From Streptomyces sp. NBC_01197 (GTDB lineage Bacteria > Actinomycetota > Actinomycetes > Streptomycetales > Streptomycetaceae), in the NCBI RefSeq assembly GCF_036010505.1, contig NZ_CP108569.1, positions 1,674,001-1,738,000 of the forward strand: a DNA stretch of 64,000 bases, given 5' to 3'. This document shows, one piece after another, positions 9,024 through 17,424 of this stretch. Each line of letters starts with the position of its first letter. The stretch's first letter is position 1. The notes beneath the pieces are model-generated. The model was not told the DNA's origin, did no database searches, and was given only the letters and a program-made list of their open reading frames with translations. The translations under genes and the position numbers were made by a program.

Positions 9024-10163
9024 TCAGCCGATGGCCGGCACCGGCTGCGGCGGGGGCGGACCCACGTAGCGGGCCGCAGGGCGGATGATCTTGGAGTCCG
9101 CCGCCTGCTCCAGGATGTTGGCGCTCCAGCCGATCACCCGCGCCACACAGAAGGTCGGCGTGAACATCTCGCGCGGCAGCCCGCACTGCTCCATGACGAC
9201 CCCGGCGTAGAACTCGACGTTGGTGTGCAGTTCACGGCCGGGTTTGAGTTCGGCGAGCAGTGCCTCCACCCTCTCCTCGACCTGGACGGCGAAGTCGACG
9301 AGCGGTCCGCCGAACCCCATGGCGATCTCCCGCAGCATCCGCGAGCGCGGGTCCTCGGTGCGGTAGACGGGGTGCCCGAAACCCATGATCCGGTCGCCCG
9401 CCAGCACCCTCTCCCGTATCCACGGGTCGATACGGTCCGGTGTGCCGATGGCGTCGAGGGTGTCGAGCGCCCGGCTCGGCGCTCCGCCGTGGAGCGGCCC
9501 GGAGAGGGCGCCGACCGCACCGGTCAGGCAGGCGGCCACATCGGCGCCGGTGGATGCGATGACGCGGGCGGTGAAGGTGGAGGCGTTGAAGCCGTGGTCG
9601 ACGGTGGAGACCAGATACTGCTCGACGGCGCGCGCCCGGTCCGGGTCCGGCTCCGAACCGGTGATCATGTAAAGGTAGTTGGCCGCTGCGGGCAGGTCGT
9701 CACGCGGTTCGACGGGCTCCAGCCCCTGGCCGGTCCGGTACAGCGCGGCCAGCAGCGTCGGTACGACCGCGCAGGCGGTGAGGGTGTCGGCGACCCGCCG
9801 GTCCGTGCCGATGTCGTAGACCGGCCGGAAGCCGGACTCGGCGCCGAGCAGGGACAGCGCGGTCCGCAGCCCGGCGAGCGGACCGGATCCGGCGCGGGCG
9901 ATGGCGGGCAGTGCCTCCCGGACCCCGGCCGGAAGCCGGCGCAGCGCGGCGGTCCGGGCGGTGAAGGACTCGCACTGGGCGGCGTCGGGGAGTTCGCCGT
10001 TGACCATCAGGTACCAGACGTCCTCGAAGGTGCGGAGCTGGGCGAGGTCGACCGCCGAGTACTGCCGGTAGTGGTAGAAGCCCTCGCGGCCCCGCACGTC
10101 GCCCAGTTCGGTTTCCGTGACGACTACACCCGCGAGCCCTCGTGGGGCGGTGATGGTGGACAT
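9024..10163 (-). CDS. Citrate synthase family protein (citrate synthase 2 type)
   Basis: 379 residues. It condenses oxaloacetate with acetyl-CoA, or a related acyl-CoA, at the TCA entry. The ATG at 10163 has a perfect AAGGAG six bases upstream. Catalytic histidines are in GPLHGGAPS and GFGHPVYRTEDPR, and the acyl-CoA loop arginines are present. The third catalytic position reads HTNVEFYAG, with Glu where most citrate synthases have Asp, so activity or specificity may differ. It is divergent from a DNA-binding citrate synthase homologue, and the region between contains three TTGA/TCAA repeats, suggesting control by that neighbour. A 2-methylcitrate synthase role cannot be excluded. Confidence 0.88.
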   Translation of the reverse strand: MSTITAPRGLAGVVVTETELGDVRGREGFYHYRQYSAVDLAQLRTFEDVWYLMVNGELPDAAQCESFTARTAALRRLPAGVREALPAIARAGSGPLAGLRTALSLLGAESGFRPVYDIGTDRRVADTLTACAVVPTLLAALYRTGQGLEPVEPRDDLPAAANYLYMITGSEPDPDRARAVEQYLVSTVDHGFNASTFTARVIASTGADVAACLTGAVGALSGPLHGGAPSRALDTLDAIGTPDRIDPWIRERVLAGDRIMGFGHPVYRTEDPRSRMLREIAMGFGGPLVDFAVQVEERVEALLAELKPGRELHTNVEFYAGVVMEQCGLPREMFTPTFCVARVIGWSANILEQAADSKIIRPAARYVGPPPPQPVPAIG

Positions 10164-10252
10164 GACTGTCTCCTTGGTCCAAGCACGCCCCGACAGGTGC
10201 ACCCCGACAGGAGTGCCTTGTCAGGTGCGCCTCGTGACGCGTTCCCTCTTCA

Positions 10253-10305
10253 TTGATTCGACTGTCCATGATTGACTCAAGTCCTGTCAATGTTGATTGA
10301 ATCAA
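10253..10305. promoter_or_regulatory. Three spaced TTGA/TCAA-type repeats between divergent citrate synthase genes
   Basis: An AT-rich patch in an otherwise GC-rich region. It holds TTGATTCGA (10253-10261), TTGACTCAA (10272-10280) and the perfect palindrome TTGATT-G-AATCAA (10293-10305). Centres are about 19 and 23 bases apart, roughly two helical turns each. The last lies 20 bases before the start of the helix-turn-helix citrate synthase. This is the likely operator for divergent control of both genes; the binding protein is inferred to be the neighbouring fusion protein. Confidence 0.6.
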
Positions 10306-10324
10306 TATAGATACGGTGGACCAC

Positions 10325-11638
10325 ATGAGCGATCAACCAGCGGCGGCGGAACCCCGGCGGCTGACCACCAGGGAGGCGGCCGACCGGCTCGGGGTGAAGC
10401 CGGAGACCGTGTACGCGTATGTCAGCCGCGGCCAGCTCGGCAGCCGCCGGGCACCGGGCGGCCGGGGCAGCACCTTCGATGCCGCCGAAGTCGAGGCGCT
10501 GGCCGCACGCGGCACCCGGCGGGAGCCCCAGCCATCCGCCGACCTCGCCTTCCGCACCGGCGTGACGCTGATCGACCCGGACGCCGACCGGTACTACTAC
10601 CGGGGGGTGGATGCGACCGGACTCGCTGGGCGGTACTGCTACGAGGAGGTCGCCGAATGGCTGTGGACCGGCACGCTCCGCCCCGGGGTGCGGTTCACCG
10701 CTCCTCCCGAGGCGCTGGTGGCCGGGCGGCGGGCAGTCGGGGCGCTGCCCGCGCACAGCACCGCGATGGACCGGCTGCGGGCGGTGGCCGTCGCCGCGTC
10801 GGCGGCCGACCCGCTGCGTTTCGATCTATCGACGGACGCGGTACTGGGGACGGCACGCGCCCTGATCCCCACGCTGGTGGGCTCGCTGCCACTCGTGGAA
10901 GGCGCGGACCGGAACGGAACAGCCGGGGAAGCCAGTACGGACACGACAGACACTGCAGACCCAGCAGCCGGGGCAGACGGGGCAGGGCTGGCGCCCCGGT
11001 TCTGGCGCCGGCTCACCGCGCAAGCACCTGACGGCAGTTCACTGGCCGTACTGGAGGCCGCACTTGTGCTGCTCATCGACCACGACCTGGCGGCTTCCAC
11101 GCTGGCGACGCGGGTCGCGGCATCGGCACGCGCCCATCCGTACGCGGTCGTCTCTGCCGGGCTCGGCGCGCTGGAGGGCCCCCTGCACGGCGCGGCCAGC
11201 GGACTGGCCCACCGGATGCTGGCGGAGGTGCTGGAGCGGGGCGGGGCGGCCCCGGTCGTCGCCGACCATCTGCGGGCCGGGAGGCGGGTACCGGGTCTCG
11301 GGCACCGGCTCTACCGGGGCGAGGACCCCCGGGCCACGGCGCTCTTCGCGCTGCTCGACAGGGTCCCGGCGGCCGGTCCAGCGCTCGCCGCCGCCCACGA
11401 CGTGGTGACGACGACGGCACGCCATACCGAGCTGCACGCAAACGTCGATCTGGCGCTCGCCGTGCTCTCGGTGTCCTCGGGGATGCGCGCCGAGGCGGGG
11501 GAAGCGGTGTTCGCAGTGGCCAGGACGGCGGGCTGGATCGCCCATGCCCTCGAGGAGTACGCGGAACGGCCACTGCGGCTGCGCCCGAGCGGCCAGTACA
11601 ACGGCCCGCGCCCGCCAAAGGCGCTGCCCCTGCCGTGA
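10325..11638 (+). CDS. Citrate synthase-like protein fused to an N-terminal helix-turn-helix domain
   Basis: 437 residues from ATG 10325; a GTG three codons earlier is also possible, and no clear ribosome-binding site is seen. Residues about 12-60 form an excisionase/MerR-like helix-turn-helix (RRLTTREAADRLGVKPETVYAY, then RGQLGSRRAPGGRGSTF, the wing). The remainder is a citrate synthase fold that keeps the catalytic set: His in GPLHGAASG, His in PGLGHRLYRGEDPR, and Asp in HANVDLALAV. An Ala/Thr/Asp-rich insert (about residues 200-220) precedes the large-domain core. The architecture implies a transcription factor sensing oxaloacetate, acyl-CoA or citrate, or a bifunctional enzyme. The CitA-type kinase gene follows after 63 bases, perhaps in one transcript. 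Confidence 0.9.
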   Translation: MSDQPAAAEPRRLTTREAADRLGVKPETVYAYVSRGQLGSRRAPGGRGSTFDAAEVEALAARGTRREPQPSADLAFRTGVTLIDPDADRYYYRGVDATGLAGRYCYEEVAEWLWTGTLRPGVRFTAPPEALVAGRRAVGALPAHSTAMDRLRAVAVAASAADPLRFDLSTDAVLGTARALIPTLVGSLPLVEGADRNGTAGEASTDTTDTADPAAGADGAGLAPRFWRRLTAQAPDGSSLAVLEAALVLLIDHDLAASTLATRVAASARAHPYAVVSAGLGALEGPLHGAASGLAHRMLAEVLERGGAAPVVADHLRAGRRVPGLGHRLYRGEDPRATALFALLDRVPAAGPALAAAHDVVTTTARHTELHANVDLALAVLSVSSGMRAEAGEAVFAVARTAGWIAHALEEYAERPLRLRPSGQYNGPRPPKALPLP

Positions 11639-11701
11639 GCCGCCGCGAGGTAACGGTTGGGAACTTCCGGTAGCTCCTCCCGCCCTCTACCGTTCTGGCA
11701 C

Positions 11702-13336
11702 ATGAGCACCGCACACCCCTGGAAACGTCGCATCGGCCTGCCCCGCCGGGTGTTCTCGCAGGTGCTGCTGATGCAGCTGGCCATTGCCGGCGGAGTGCTC
11801 GTCCTGGCCACCGGCCTCTTCCTGCGTCCCCTCGGCGCGCAGCTGGACGACCAGGCGATGCGCCGGGCCCTCGCGATCGCCGAGACCACCGCTTCGCCCC
11901 GGCTCGCGGCGGAGCTCCTCGCCTCGCGGCCGACACCCGGCGGCCCCGTCCAGGCCGAGGCCGAACGCATCCGGCGTGCGACCCACGCCGAGTACATCGT
12001 GGTCATGGACGTGCACGGGACCCGGTGGTCCCACACCACCCGCTCCGAGATCGGGCGGCCCGTCTCGACAAGCGCCAAGGACCCCCTGGCCGGCCACGAG
12101 GTCATGCAGATCGACAGCGGCACCCTCGGCCGGTCCGCCCGGGGCAAGGTCCCGCTGCGCGACAGCCACCACCGGATCGTCGGCGCGGTGTCGGTCGGCA
12201 TCAGGTACGACAGCGTGCGCGCGAATCTGCTCTCGGCGATCCCGGGGCTTCTCGCGTACGCCGGCGGGGCGCTCGCCGCCGGGGCGCTGGCCGCGTATCT
12301 GATCTCCCGAAGACTCCAGCGGCGGATGCACGACCTTGCGTTCTCCGACATCTCGGGACTGCTCGCCGAGCGTGAGGCGATGCTGCACGGGATCCGCGAG
12401 GGCGTCGTCGCGCTGGACGGCGGCGGCAGGATTCGGCTCATGAACGACGAGGCTCAGCGACTGCTGGACCTCGGCCCCGAGATCATCGGGCTCCCCCTCA
12501 CCGAGGCCCTGGGCGAGGGGCGCACCACCGATGTGCTGGCGGGCCGGGTCACGGGCGAGGACCTGCTGGCGGTGCGCGGCCGCCGCGTCCTGGTCGCCAA
12601 CCGGATGCCCACCGACGACGGGGGCGCCGTGGCCACCCTCCGCGACCGGACCGAGCTGGAGCGGCTGGGCCGTGAACTCGACTCCACCCGCGGGCTGATC
12701 GACGCCCTGCGCGCCCAGGATCACGAGCACGCCAACCGGATGCACACACTCCTCGGCCTCCTCGAACTGGAGATGCACGACGAGGCCGCGGAGTTCATCA
12801 CCGAGGTGGTCGGGGTGCACCGCACCACCGCCGAACAGATCACCGAGAAGATCCACGATCCGCTGCTGGCGGCCCTGCTGGTCGGCAAGGCCACCGTGGC
12901 GGCGGAGCGTGGGGTCACCCTGCGCCTCACCCCGGAAACGCTGCTGCCCGACCGGCTGATCGACCCGCAGGGCCTGGTGACGATCGTGGGCAATCTGGTG
13001 GACAACGCCCTGGACGCGGTGTCCGGTTCAGCCGGCGCGCGGGTGGAGATCGAGCTGGTCACCGAGGGCCATACGGCCGTCCTGCGGGTCTGCGACACCG
13101 GCGCGGGGATACCGGAGGAGCAGCATGAACTGATCTTCACGGAGGGCTGGTCGACCAAGAAGCTCCCCGCACACGGGAAGCGCGGTCTGGGGCTGCCGCT
13201 GGTGCGCAGACTCGCCGAGCGGCAGGGCGGCAGCGCCGGGGTCGGGGCCGGTGCGGACGGTGGGGCCGAGTTCACCGTCGTACTCCCGGAAGCACTCACC
13301 GGGCAGCGGACGGCAGCACCGGGCGCTGCGGGCTGA
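11702..13336 (+). CDS. CitA/DcuS-type sensor histidine kinase
   Basis: 544 residues from ATG 11702. One membrane segment (about 17-38) leads into an extracytoplasmic sensor domain (about 40-178), then a second segment (about 182-204), a cytoplasmic PAS region and the kinase core. The phosphoacceptor region RAQDHEHANRMHTLLGLLE is the Spo0B-like type of citrate/fumarate sensors. ATP-binding boxes are NLVDNALDAV, DTGAGIPEE and KRGLGLPLVRRL. Relatives sense external di- and tricarboxylates. Its expected CitB-type partner lies 5 kb downstream at 18398-19120, separated by unrelated genes. Confidence 0.92.
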   Translation: MSTAHPWKRRIGLPRRVFSQVLLMQLAIAGGVLVLATGLFLRPLGAQLDDQAMRRALAIAETTASPRLAAELLASRPTPGGPVQAEAERIRRATHAEYIVVMDVHGTRWSHTTRSEIGRPVSTSAKDPLAGHEVMQIDSGTLGRSARGKVPLRDSHHRIVGAVSVGIRYDSVRANLLSAIPGLLAYAGGALAAGALAAYLISRRLQRRMHDLAFSDISGLLAEREAMLHGIREGVVALDGGGRIRLMNDEAQRLLDLGPEIIGLPLTEALGEGRTTDVLAGRVTGEDLLAVRGRRVLVANRMPTDDGGAVATLRDRTELERLGRELDSTRGLIDALRAQDHEHANRMHTLLGLLELEMHDEAAEFITEVVGVHRTTAEQITEKIHDPLLAALLVGKATVAAERGVTLRLTPETLLPDRLIDPQGLVTIVGNLVDNALDAVSGSAGARVEIELVTEGHTAVLRVCDTGAGIPEEQHELIFTEGWSTKKLPAHGKRGLGLPLVRRLAERQGGSAGVGAGADGGAEFTVVLPEALTGQRTAAPGAAG

Positions 13337-13349
13337 CGACCGGGGCCGA

Positions 13350-13862
13350 CTACGCCTCAGCCTCGGCCTTCACCCCGGACAGCGTCGCCTCGATGCCGTT
13401 GCGCAGCAGCGCCAGGCGGCCGCCGATGATCTCCTCCTCCTTCTCCGGATGCTTCTCGACGAAGTCCCGCAGCGGGCTGGAGGCCTCGCCGATCCGCATA
13501 CCGTGCCGCAGCCGGGTGCCGGCCCCTCCCGCGACCGGCTCCAGCGTGTACGTCCATATGGCCATCGGGTCGCCATCATGCCGGTCGTCGGCGTAGACGA
13601 CCTCCCACCGGAAGGTACGAGGCTCCTCGATCTCCGCGATACGGCTGACGGTGTGCCACTCCCCCAGCCCTTCATTGCGGTTGCGACCGGAGAAGCACGC
13701 GCCGACGGCCGGACCTTCGGCGCCGTCCAGCCACTCCACTTCCTGCAGTTCCGGGCTGTGCCGGGCCGAGGTAGCGATGTCCGAAACCAGCCCCCACACC
13801 TGCTCCGGCGCAGCTGCGATCTCGATCTGACACTCAAGCTGGGGACCATCGGCGAGACGCAT
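13350..13862 (-). CDS. SRPBCC (polyketide cyclase/dehydrase-like) family protein
   Basis: 170 residues, a single START/SRPBCC domain: the opening strand CQIEIAAAPEQVWGLVSDIATSARHSPELQEVEW is characteristic, and the long C-terminal helix (LALLRNGIEATLSGVKAEAE) closes the hydrophobic cavity. GGAGG lies seven bases before the ATG. Such proteins bind lipids or small hydrophobic ligands, or act as aromatase/cyclases; no biosynthetic cluster is near, so the ligand is unknown. Convergent with the kinase gene, with 13 bases between. Confidence 0.85.
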   Translation of the reverse strand: MRLADGPQLECQIEIAAAPEQVWGLVSDIATSARHSPELQEVEWLDGAEGPAVGACFSGRNRNEGLGEWHTVSRIAEIEEPRTFRWEVVYADDRHDGDPMAIWTYTLEPVAGGAGTRLRHGMRIGEASSPLRDFVEKHPEKEEEIIGGRLALLRNGIEATLSGVKAEAEA

Positions 13863-14293
13863 GCTTCAACCTCCGGGGAGCGTTCCGGGCCGCACACAGC
13901 CGAGGCTCTGGCTCGGATCCTGGACACAGGATCGCGGCGTCGGTCAGGGTAGTTGATGGTGCTCGCGGTGGTCTCAACGACCTGGTGGCGATGGCGCCTT
14001 GAGCGCCGTACCGGCTGTGCCGTGGTTCTCCTGCCGTCGAGGTGCCGCACCCCGGGCCGAGACGCTCACGTCTCGTGGAAGCGTCCCGGCCCGGTCCTGG
14101 CGGAGTCAGCTTTAGAAGCCGTCGTGGAGGGCGCGCGCATCGTCCATGTCGACGGGTCCGACGACCGGCAGCTCGCGCCGGCCCGCTGTGAAGACGTCAC
14201 GGCAGGGCAGGGCCATGGTGGGGTTCTCCGGGTTGCCTCCGGTCATGAGCCGGAATCGAGAACGCGGAAGGACACAGAAGGCAGAGTGAACGT
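13863..14293. other. Intergenic region upstream of the broken PucR gene
   Basis: No convincing gene. It holds the SRPBCC promoter, a hairpin at 14052-14094, and on the minus strand a 44-codon open frame (14112-14246, beginning MTGGNPENPTMALPC) with normal codon bias but no family I recognise. This last could be the remnant of a gene that once faced the PucR regulator. Confidence 0.35.
14052..14094. terminator. Hairpin, terminator-like
   Basis: 14-base arms at 14052-14065 and 14081-14094 with one mismatch around a 15-base loop. It lies between the SRPBCC promoter and the PucR remnant. No complete gene obviously ends here, so it may be a leftover from a deleted gene. Confidence 0.4.
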
Positions 14294-15153
14294 GTGAACG
14301 TCGCGGGCCCGCTCGACCCGCCGAAGCTGCTGCTCGAACTGCTCACCGGGGACACCGACGCCCTCGGACATGAGCTGCGCTGGGTGTACGCGACGGATCT
14401 GCTGGAGCCCGAGCCGTTCCTGACCGGCGGCGAACTGGTCCTGACAAGCGAGGGCTGGTACCGGGAGCCCGCCGACTGCGCCCTGTTCGCTGCTTCCCTG
14501 GCGGCGGGCGGAGCGGTCGCCGTCATCGCCGGTGACCTGTTGCTCGGCGAGGTGCCGCCCGCGCTGGTCGAGAGCGCGCTCGGACCACGATCCGGAGGCC
14601 CTTACCGTCGTCGCCGGCGACAGCGCGGTCTGACCGTCCTCGCCTCGCTCGGCGACACGGTCGGCGACGACCTGAAGCTGGCAGAGGTGCTGCGCGAGCG
14701 CTTCACCGCGCTCGCGGGCGCCGCCCAGGGGCCCCGGATCTCGTTCGGCCTCAGCAGCACCGTCGCCACGCCGGACGGCATTCCCCGCCCTGGAAGAGGC
14801 GCGGCACGCAGGACACCTGGCCGGACTCGGATCCAAACAGCTCTGCGTGGTCACCGCCCGCGACCTCGACTCGCACCTCCTCCTGCTCGCCGGAGTGCCG
14901 GTCGAGATCAGACGGGCCTTCCGCGGACGGCTTCTCGGGCCCTGGAGGAGTACGACCGCACCCACGGCGCGGAGTTCCTGCGCACCCACACAACGGCGCC
15001 TGGCGCACCACAGCCGCCTGACTCCACATCCACGTCAGCACCCTGCACTACCGCATCGGCCGCATCGGACAGCTCACCGGCCGCGACCTCTCCCGCGCCC
15101 GCGACCGCGTCGACCTGCACCTCGCCTGCTCCATCACCGGCACCGCCCGCTGA
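14294..15153 (+). pseudogene. PucR-family regulator, truncated and frameshifted
   Basis: The first about 100 residues are an intact PucR N-terminal domain (LRWVYATDLLEPEPFLTGGE, VLTSEGWY). The frame then breaks several times. ISFGLSSTV and LEEARHAGHLAG-type GGDEF-like pieces occur in different frames. The C-terminal PucR helix-turn-helix (VSTLHYRIGRIGQLTGRDLS) is in another frame and ends at TGA 15151-15153. The total is about 860 bases against the about 1.5 kb expected, so the middle is also deleted. PucR proteins control purine or related nitrogen catabolism. The neighbouring ABC transporter may have been its target before decay. Confidence 0.8.
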
Positions 15154-15321
15154 CGGCCCGTCGCCCCATGGGCAGGAGCGCTGCGGGGGCCTGCTGACGC
15201 AATCCAGCACAACGATCACGACAGACAGGCCACCCTCCGCTCACTCACCGCCCACGAGCACTGATCCCTTGGAACCGGTCATCCATGTGGGCTCAGCGGA
15301 CCTCAGTGGGTTTTAGCCGGC

Positions 15322-16365
15322 TCAGTGGGCCTTCTTCGCGAACTCCGTCGTGTACGTCTTGGACAGGTCCACCGTGGCGTTCTTGAGGTTGGGGTTGAAC
15401 GCCTTGAGCACCTTCTCGACCGTCTCGGGGCCGTTGGCGGGCATCACACCGTCCTTGGTGAACATCGGCAGTGTCGCCTTGATCGACTGCGCGTAGAGGC
15501 CCTTGCCGCCCTGGGCGTAGTCCGCCGGCATCTTCGCCGCGATCTCCTCGGGTGAGTGCGACGACATCCATTTCAGGGTCTTCACGAACGCGTTGGCGAG
15601 CTTCTGCACCGCCGGCTTGTGGCCGTCGACCCAGTCGGCGTTCATGTAGAGGCTGGACGAGGGGTAGGGGCCGCCGAGCGCCGCCTGCGAGCCCTCGGGG
15701 GTGCGCATGTCGACGAGTACCTTGCCGAGCTTCTGGTCGATGATGTTCGCGACCGTCGGGTCGGTCGTCATACCGCCCTGGATCGAGCCCTGTTTGAGCG
15801 CGGCGATGAACGTCTGCCCCGCGCCCACGGCGACAGGTGTGAAGTCGCTGCTCTTTCCGCCCGCGCGGACCGCCAGGTACTTGGTGAGGAAGTCGGTGGA
15901 CGAACCGAGGCCGGTGACACCCAGCTTCTTGCCCTTGAAGTCCTTGGGTCCGGTGAGGGATCCGGCGGCCTTGTTGGATACCACCTCGACCTCGCCGGGC
16001 GCATGCGAGAACTGCACCACCGACTCCACGTGCTTGCCCTTGGTCTGGAGATCGAGCGTGTGGTCGTAGAAACCGACGGTGCCCTGGACGTCCCCGGAGA
16101 CCAGCGCTGTCTCGGCCTGGACACCCGCGGGCTCGGTCAGCAGCGAGACGTCGAGGCCCTCGTCCTTGAAGTATCCGAGCCGCTGGGTGAGCATCGCAGG
16201 CAGATAGATGACCTTGTCCAGGCCGCCCACCATGATCTTGATCTTGCCGGCGTCCTTGCCCTCACTCGGGGAGCCGCCGCCGCAGCCGGTGAGCGCGGTC
16301 AGCGCGAGCACACCTGTCACCGCGACTGCCGAAACTCTGCTGATGCTGCGCATGTTCATCTTCAT
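15322..16365 (-). CDS. ABC transporter substrate-binding lipoprotein, SsuA/NMT1-like
   Basis: 347 residues from ATG 16365 (AGGGA just upstream). A lipoprotein signal peptide ends in LTALTGC, the lipobox cysteine near residue 27. The NMT1/THI5-type periplasmic-binding fold follows: KIMVGGLDKVIYLPAMLTQ, GYFKDEGLDVSLL, and TGLGSSTDFLTKYL. Relatives bind sulfonates, taurine, nitrate or pyrimidine precursors; nothing here decides between them. Its permease and ATPase genes lie upstream on the same strand (18229 to 16522), with 156 bases to this gene that include a tandem repeat. Confidence 0.9.
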   Translation of the reverse strand: MKMNMRSISRVSAVAVTGVLALTALTGCGGGSPSEGKDAGKIKIMVGGLDKVIYLPAMLTQRLGYFKDEGLDVSLLTEPAGVQAETALVSGDVQGTVGFYDHTLDLQTKGKHVESVVQFSHAPGEVEVVSNKAAGSLTGPKDFKGKKLGVTGLGSSTDFLTKYLAVRAGGKSSDFTPVAVGAGQTFIAALKQGSIQGGMTTDPTVANIIDQKLGKVLVDMRTPEGSQAALGGPYPSSSLYMNADWVDGHKPAVQKLANAFVKTLKWMSSHSPEEIAAKMPADYAQGGKGLYAQSIKATLPMFTKDGVMPANGPETVEKVLKAFNPNLKNATVDLSKTYTTEFAKKAH

Positions 16366-16404
16366 CACGTCCCTGTGATTCGTACGGAATTGCTTGGCGC
16401 GAGA

Positions 16405-16449
16405 TCGCTCTGTATGGAGTTGCTCTGTATGGAATCGCTCTGTAACGGA
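16405..16449. repeat. Three tandem 15-base repeats upstream of the binding-protein gene
   Basis: Units TCGCTCTGTATGGAG, TTGCTCTGTATGGAA and TCGCTCTGTAACGGA lie end to end, 40 bases before the lipoprotein start and after the permease stop. They could be an operator array or a chance slippage expansion. The repeats keep the reading frame open, which makes the binding-protein gene look longer than it is. Confidence 0.7.
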
Positions 16450-16521
16450 TGACCGGGAGATCCAGGGCCGGGTGCTGTTCCGGAGGTGCCGGGTCCGCAA
16501 GCAGCCGGTGGCGCCGCGCCC

Positions 16522-17424
16522 TCAGCGCTCGCTCCCGGCCTCCACCGGCCGCCACCTGAACAGCCGCCGTTCGGCGAAGGTGAGCAGGCCTTCGGTGATC
16601 AGGGCGACGATCGCGAGGATCACCATCGCCGCGTACACACCGGCGGCGTTGAAGGTTCCCTGGGAGGCGGACACCAGCAGTCCGAGGCCCTTGGTCGCGC
16701 CGATGTACTCACCGACGATCGCGCCGATGAGGGCGAAGCCGAAGCTGACATGAAGGCTGGTGAAGATCCAGGAGGTGGCGGAGGGAATGACCACCTGGAA
16801 GGTGACACGCCGGTTGCTCGCGCCGAGGATCCTGGCGTTGGCGACCAGGTTGCGGTCGACCTCCCTGGCGCCCTGGAAGGCGTTGAAGAAGACGGGGAAG
16901 AAGACCAGCACGACGGCGGAGGCGACCTTCGAGGCCGGCCCGAGCCCGAACCAGATGAGGAAGACCGGCGCCAGCACGATACGCGGAATGGCGTTGAGGA
17001 CCTTGATGTACGGGCCGAGCACATCGGAGAGGAACCGGATGCGGCCGAGGGTGATGCCCAGGACCACACCGGAGACGACACCGATCACCCAGCCGAACAG
17101 CGCCTCGTACATCGTGTACCAGATCTGTTCCCAGAGAGATCCCTGGGCAGTGCCGTGCAGCGCCCACTCCCGTATCTGGTCCCAGATCTTCGACGGCATC
17201 GAGAAGTTGAAGGGGTCGATCACCTTGGCGCGGGCCAGTATCTCCCAGAGGGCGACCACCGCGATGAGCAGCAGCGCACGGCTCACGTACACCACCGCAC
17301 GGCGGTTGCGTGCGGCCCGCTGACGCTCCTCGGTCCGGCCGGTCCTCTTGTCGGGGGTGACCGCCGGGCCGACGGACGACAGGGTGGTGGTGGCGCCCGG
17401 CACGGGCTCCGTCTCAGGCGGCAT
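16522..17424 (-). CDS. ABC transporter permease, SsuC/TauC-like
   Basis: 300 residues from ATG 17424, preferred over a GTG at 17442 because GAGGTG lies six bases upstream; it overlaps the ATPase stop by 11 bases. About six membrane segments are seen, with the BPD_transp_1 coupling loop EVDRNLVANARILGASNRR contacting the ATPase. The N-terminal 45 residues are a charged cytoplasmic tail. Second gene of the ATPase-permease-binding protein operon. Confidence 0.92.
   Translation of the reverse strand: MPPETEPVPGATTTLSSVGPAVTPDKRTGRTEERQRAARNRRAVVYVSRALLLIAVVALWEILARAKVIDPFNFSMPSKIWDQIREWALHGTAQGSLWEQIWYTMYEALFGWVIGVVSGVVLGITLGRIRFLSDVLGPYIKVLNAIPRIVLAPVFLIWFGLGPASKVASAVVLVFFPVFFNAFQGAREVDRNLVANARILGASNRRVTFQVVIPSATSWIFTSLHVSFGFALIGAIVGEYIGATKGLGLLVSASQGTFNAAGVYAAMVILAIVALITEGLLTFAERRLFRWRPVEAGSER

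Noticed and set aside
14112..14246. 44-codon minus-strand frame facing the PucR remnant
   Set aside because: Codon bias is reasonable but it is too short and has no family match; kept only as a note in the gap entry.
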